From: an uncultured Clostridia bacterium
GTDB taxonomy: Bacteria > Bacillota_A > Clostridia > Peptostreptococcales > Anaerovoracaceae
Direction: 5' to 3'
Length of the DNA stretch: 8,652 nt
NCBI GenBank assembly: GCA_946645735.1
Contig: CAMPCK010000029.1
Span: 1-8,652, forward strand
In this document: positions 5,921 to 8,652 of the stretch, in pieces
How the letters are laid out: every line of letters starts with the position of its first letter
Numbering within the stretch: position 1 is the stretch's first letter
Translations under genes and position numbers: made by a program
The notes under the pieces: model-generated
What the model saw: the letters and a program-made list of their open reading frames with translations, nothing else
What the model was told of the DNA's origin: nothing
The model's database searches: none

Positions 5921-7099
5921 ATGTACTACACAGTTTCTGATTTTTATAACACCTATAAGGACACCCTTAAAATAATCTGCGGCAAGGGCGGCATGGTGGG
6001 CCGCGTATCCTCCGTGGGGATCCTTGACTATGAGTTTCTGCCTGAAGTAAGCGGCAGATACAAGCACTATAACTTTGACAGGGACCAGCTTGTGATGAGC
6101 ACCCTGCTGTATGCCAAGGATGATCCCCGTCTGGTAGCAGATGCTGTGCGGGAACTGATTTCCGCAGGAGCCAGCGGTCTTGTCATCAAGGATATTTTCA
6201 GGATCCGCATACCGGAGACCATGGTAAGATATGCAGAAGCAAGGAACTTCCCCATCTTCACCTATGACAGCAAAGAACCCTTTATCGAAGATATAATCTT
6301 CGGTGTAAAGACAGCCATCATCCGTCAGGAATCTGCTGACAGGATCTCAAGGGAGCTTGACATCATAACCTCTGCCGGAACCAGTGAGCAGGATGTCTTT
6401 GAGCACGCCATGCTAATCAACCCTTCATTTGAGACTCAGCATAAGGCATACTACATGTATCTCGGAGACGATTACTCCGAAGGGTCTTTTCAGGATCATT
6501 ACAGAATGTATGAGGCGACTGCTCTCGACATTCCCCAAAGCATCTTCACACCCTATGAGAGGGGTCTTCTCTATGTAACTTCCTGGGATCAGAAAGCCGG
6601 TCTGAAGGATGAGGAAATAACGGGACTTCTCAGGCAAGCTTCGGGATTCAACTCTGCTCCCATCGGAATAAGCAACGTCCACTACTACCCCGGAGAACTG
6701 GGGTATTCCATAGAAGAAGCCCTGGAAGCTGCCCTTATGGCAGAGGGCTCATCACACAGGGATCTGAAGTTCTCTTCTCTTGGCCTTCTGAAACTGGTCT
6801 ATCCTTTGTCGGATACCAGGGTCATGCGTGAATTCAGCAACAGCATTCTGAATCCCATAAGAGATTTTGACCTTGAAAACAACGGCAAACTCATAGAAAC
6901 CCTGTCAGCCTGGTCTGAACACGGCATGAGTTTTCCGGAAGCGGCGGCGGTTCTCCATCAGCATGAGAACACTCTTCGTTACAGAATGGATAAAATCGGG
7001 CAGATCACAGGTCTCGATTTCAAGAAAGCAACGGATTCCCAGCAGCTTAACATGGCATATCTCGTTGATCTCTGCCTGAGGATCCGCGAAAAAATATAA
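5921..7099 (+). CDS. PucR/CdaR-family transcriptional regulator
   Basis: 392 residues. The N-terminal region (about 1-130, beginning YYTVSDFYNTY) matches the PucR ligand-sensing domain, including the SAGASGLVIK segment and a final amphipathic helix. A middle GGDEF-like degenerate region ends with PIGISNVHYYPGELGYS followed by EEALEAAL (247-272), typical of CdaR/PucR proteins. The C-terminal HTH (about 324-368) contains AAVLHQHENTLRYRMDKIGQ, with its hallmark HENTLRYR recognition element. Characterised relatives control purine, sugar-acid or amino-acid catabolism, usually as activators. Divergence from the cyclodeaminase-aminotransferase operon makes that operon the likely target. The start at 5921 gives the family N-terminus, and an in-frame TAA at 5873 rules out a long extension, yet no Shine-Dalgarno sequence precedes the ATG. 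This suggests a leaderless or weakly translated message, apt for a regulator. Confidence 0.87.
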   Translation: MYYTVSDFYNTYKDTLKIICGKGGMVGRVSSVGILDYEFLPEVSGRYKHYNFDRDQLVMSTLLYAKDDPRLVADAVRELISAGASGLVIKDIFRIRIPETMVRYAEARNFPIFTYDSKEPFIEDIIFGVKTAIIRQESADRISRELDIITSAGTSEQDVFEHAMLINPSFETQHKAYYMYLGDDYSEGSFQDHYRMYEATALDIPQSIFTPYERGLLYVTSWDQKAGLKDEEITGLLRQASGFNSAPIGISNVHYYPGELGYSIEEALEAALMAEGSSHRDLKFSSLGLLKLVYPLSDTRVMREFSNSILNPIRDFDLENNGKLIETLSAWSEHGMSFPEAAAVLHQHENTLRYRMDKIGQITGLDFKKATDSQQLNMAYLVDLCLRIREKI

Positions 7100-7125
7100 C
7101 AATGCTTTAAAATAATTTTACTTAT

Positions 7126-7132
7126 AAGGAGG
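7126..7132 (+). promoter_or_regulatory. strong ribosome site of the PNPOx-like gene
   Basis: AAGGAGG lies six bases before the ATG at 7139. It contrasts with the absent ribosome site of the regulator gene immediately upstream. If the two genes share a transcript, the small flavoprotein would be made in much larger amounts. Confidence 0.75.
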
Positions 7133-7138
7133 CAACTA

Positions 7139-7528
7139 ATGGAAAAAATCTACGAATTCATCAAGAAATGCGGCACATATTATCTCGCAACCGCCGACGG
7201 CGACCAGCCAAGAGTAAGACCCTTCGGAACCATCGACCTGTTTGAGGATAAGCTTTACATCCAGACAGGAAAGGGAAAAGACGTTTTTAAACAAGCAAAC
7301 GGAAAGAAGGTCGAGCTCTGCTGCTTCGACGGAGAGAAATGGCTCCGCCTTGCAGGAACTTTAGTTGATGATGACAGGGTTGAACCCAAGAAGCACATGC
7401 TGGACGATTATCCCAATCTTCGCAGCATGTATGATGAAAACGACCCCAACACAGCAGTACTTTACTTTAAAGATGCTGTAGCCACCTTCTCAAGCTTCAC
7501 CGCACCCCCTGAAACAATAGAATTCTAA
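7139..7528 (+). CDS. pyridoxamine 5'-phosphate oxidase-like FMN-binding split-barrel protein
   Basis: 129 residues. The N-terminal pattern GTYYLATADGDQPRVRPFG (12-30) is typical of small PNPOx-like proteins: a beta strand, then the RPFG turn that helps hold flavin phosphate. TGKGKDVFKQ (43-52) and the strand WLRLAGTLV (68-76) follow the family order. These short proteins bind FMN or F420-like cofactors and usually have no known substrate; it is too short and divergent to be PdxH itself. It starts 39 bp after the PucR-type gene on the same strand with no hairpin between, so cotranscription is plausible, and it ends in a strong terminator. A link to the PLP enzyme nearby is tempting but unsupported. 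Confidence 0.82.
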   Translation: MEKIYEFIKKCGTYYLATADGDQPRVRPFGTIDLFEDKLYIQTGKGKDVFKQANGKKVELCCFDGEKWLRLAGTLVDDDRVEPKKHMLDDYPNLRSMYDENDPNTAVLYFKDAVATFSSFTAPPETIEF

Positions 7529-7549
7529 AAACTCTTATCCGAGCATACT

Positions 7550-7578
7550 AAAAGAGCCTTCAGGGTGAAGGCTCTTTT
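7550..7578. terminator. bidirectional intrinsic terminator between the PNPOx-like and hybrid kinase genes
   Basis: A 12-bp perfect stem, AAAAGAGCCTTC (7550-7561) with GAAGGCTCTTTT (7567-7578), closes a five-base loop. It is followed on the plus strand by further T residues. The minus-strand reading (CTCTTTTAG) can end the kinase transcript, whose stop codon lies at 7584-7586. Confidence 0.88.
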
Positions 7579-7583
7579 TTGTG

Positions 7584-8652
7584 TTATTTAATCAGACTTT
7601 CCAGTGTTTCAAAGAGTGCTTCAGGCTCAACGGGCTTCGAAAGGTGCGCATTGAGTCCTGCCTGCATGCTCCTCTGAACGTCTTCGTCAAAGGCATTGGC
7701 TGTAAGGGCTATGATAGGAATGGATCCTGAGTCGGCTCTTCCCATACCTCTTATGGTTCTCGTGGCTTCAAGTCCGTCCATCTCAGGCATTCTCATATCC
7801 ATGAGGATGGCATCGTAGTAACCTTCGGGCTTGGAGCTGAACAGGTCGACTGCGATCCTTCCGTTTTCGGCCACATCGACATCCATCTCTCTCATGCTGA
7901 GCACCATGACCATGATCTCGGCATTTACCACAACGTCTTCCGCGAGAAGGATCCTGCGTCCTTTAAGATCAACCTTGGCTCTAGCCAGGGCTTCGCTCTT
8001 TCTTGCGAAGGCTTCTCTGAACTCATCCATAACAGTCGCTGCGAAGAGAGGTTTGGAAACGAAGCTGTCAACTCCGGCATTCTTTGCTTCATCAGCTATA
8101 TCATCCCAGTTGTATGAGGTGAGGATAATGATGGCCGTATCGTGTCCCACCACTTCCCTTATCTTTCTTGAGGTTTCCACGCCATCCATCTCAGGCATCT
8201 TCCAGTCAATCAGAATAAGGTCGTAGGCATCGCGCCTTGCATGACGCACGGTCACCTTCTCCAGTCCCTCAGCGCCTGATGCCGCTGTATCGCAGGATAC
8301 ACCAACCTGTCCGAGAACCACCTGGGCATGTTCGCAGGCGATGGGATCGTCATCGATAACGAGAACGCTCATCTCGTGAGGTTTAAGATCTCCCGTTGTG
8401 ATACCGTCGTCTTTTCTCGGAGAATCCGTAAGGGTTACTGTGACCGTGAAGGTTGTTCCCTTATCCTTCTCACTTTCAACCTCTATATGTCCGTTCATGA
8501 GTTCCACTATGCTCTTGGTGATGGGCATTCCGAGGCCTGTGCTTCCGTACTTGCTTGTGGTGGATGCATCCTCCTGGCTAAAGGCATCGAAGATATGAGG
8601 CAGATAATCCTTGCTCATGCCGATACCCGTGTCTGAAATGGTGAAACGTAAA
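7584..8652 (-). CDS. hybrid sensor histidine kinase, C-terminal part with two receiver domains (5' end outside window)
   Basis: The minus-strand frame stays open to the window edge. The codons before the Met at 8618 encode LRFTISDTGIG, so that Met is internal (G1 box DTGIGM) and the protein begins outside. Numbered on the visible 355 residues: the end of the HATPase domain has the F box (HIFDAFSQ, 19-26) and G2 box GSTGLGM (36-42). Receiver 1 (about 95-215) has acidic D100-D102, phospho-acceptor D149 in LIDWKMPEMDG, T178 and K200. Receiver 2 (about 232-350) has E238/D239, phospho-acceptor D285 in LMDMRMPEMDG, T317 and K339. Both receivers look phosphorylatable. No HPt domain follows, so a separate phosphotransfer protein or an upstream relay is likely. 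The sensor part and the signal are not visible, and no link to the neighbouring metabolic genes is evident. Confidence 0.9.
   Translation of the reverse strand, partial: LRFTISDTGIGMSKDYLPHIFDAFSQEDASTTSKYGSTGLGMPITKSIVELMNGHIEVESEKDKGTTFTVTVTLTDSPRKDDGITTGDLKPHEMSVLVIDDDPIACEHAQVVLGQVGVSCDTAASGAEGLEKVTVRHARRDAYDLILIDWKMPEMDGVETSRKIREVVGHDTAIIILTSYNWDDIADEAKNAGVDSFVSKPLFAATVMDEFREAFARKSEALARAKVDLKGRRILLAEDVVVNAEIMVMVLSMREMDVDVAENGRIAVDLFSSKPEGYYDAILMDMRMPEMDGLEATRTIRGMGRADSGSIPIIALTANAFDEDVQRSMQAGLNAHLSKPVEPEALFETLESLIK

Noticed and set aside
7139..7528. Annotation as PdxH (true pyridoxamine-phosphate oxidase) serving the aminotransferase
   Set aside because: At 129 residues it is too short and lacks the C-terminal PdxH region; only the general FMN split-barrel fold is supported.
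7831..8636. Plus-strand reading frames opposite the hybrid kinase
   Set aside because: They are antisense to intact receiver and HATPase motifs. Their length follows from the codon use of the real gene.
1..8652. CRISPR array, tRNA, insertion sequence or phage module
   Set aside because: No regularly spaced direct repeats, tRNA-like cloverleaf, transposase, integrase or terminal inverted repeats were found when reading the intergenic gaps and frames.

Overview
The window looks like chromosomal DNA from a low-to-mid GC Firmicute, most likely a gut or rumen Lachnospiraceae relative. This rests on AGGAGG-type ribosome sites, AT-rich intergenic gaps, an XRE-membrane fusion, a PucR/CdaR-type regulator and a hybrid sensor kinase with two receivers. 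The genus is an inference; no rRNA or other marker gene is present. There are eight protein genes. The first and last run off the window edges. No RNA gene, insertion sequence, CRISPR array or phage gene is recognisable.

Layout: (1) 1-850, plus strand: the C-terminal part of a HipA/CtkA-like protein kinase. (2) 898-1896, minus strand: an XRE-type DNA-binding domain fused to about six membrane helices. (3) 1897-2150: a divergent control region with a good promoter for the next gene and a perfect 12-bp inverted repeat in front of the XRE gene. (4) 2151-3494, plus strand: an NhaC-family ion or organic-solute antiporter. (5) 5695-3534, minus strand: a two-gene operon, an ornithine cyclodeaminase/mu-crystallin family enzyme followed by a PLP aminotransferase. 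(6) 5696-5920: an AT-rich divergent control region with several repeated and dyad motifs. (7) 5921-7099, plus strand: a PucR-family regulator, followed after 39 bp by (8) 7139-7528, a small FMN-binding split-barrel (PNPOx-like) protein. (9) 8652-7584, minus strand: the C-terminal half of a hybrid sensor histidine kinase with two receiver domains. All three convergent gene pairs are separated by an intrinsic-terminator-like hairpin with A/T flanks that can work in both directions.

How the genes may work together: the middle block (antiporter, cyclodeaminase-family enzyme, aminotransferase, PucR regulator, PNPOx-like protein) reads as a small amino-acid uptake and catabolism module. Membrane exchange would bring in an amino acid or derivative, the NAD-dependent OCD-family enzyme and the PLP aminotransferase would convert it, and the divergent PucR-type protein would control the locus in response to the substrate. 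The substrate cannot be read from the sequence. This module is the most interesting part of the window. The shared upstream motifs described in the findings are hypotheses about its wiring.
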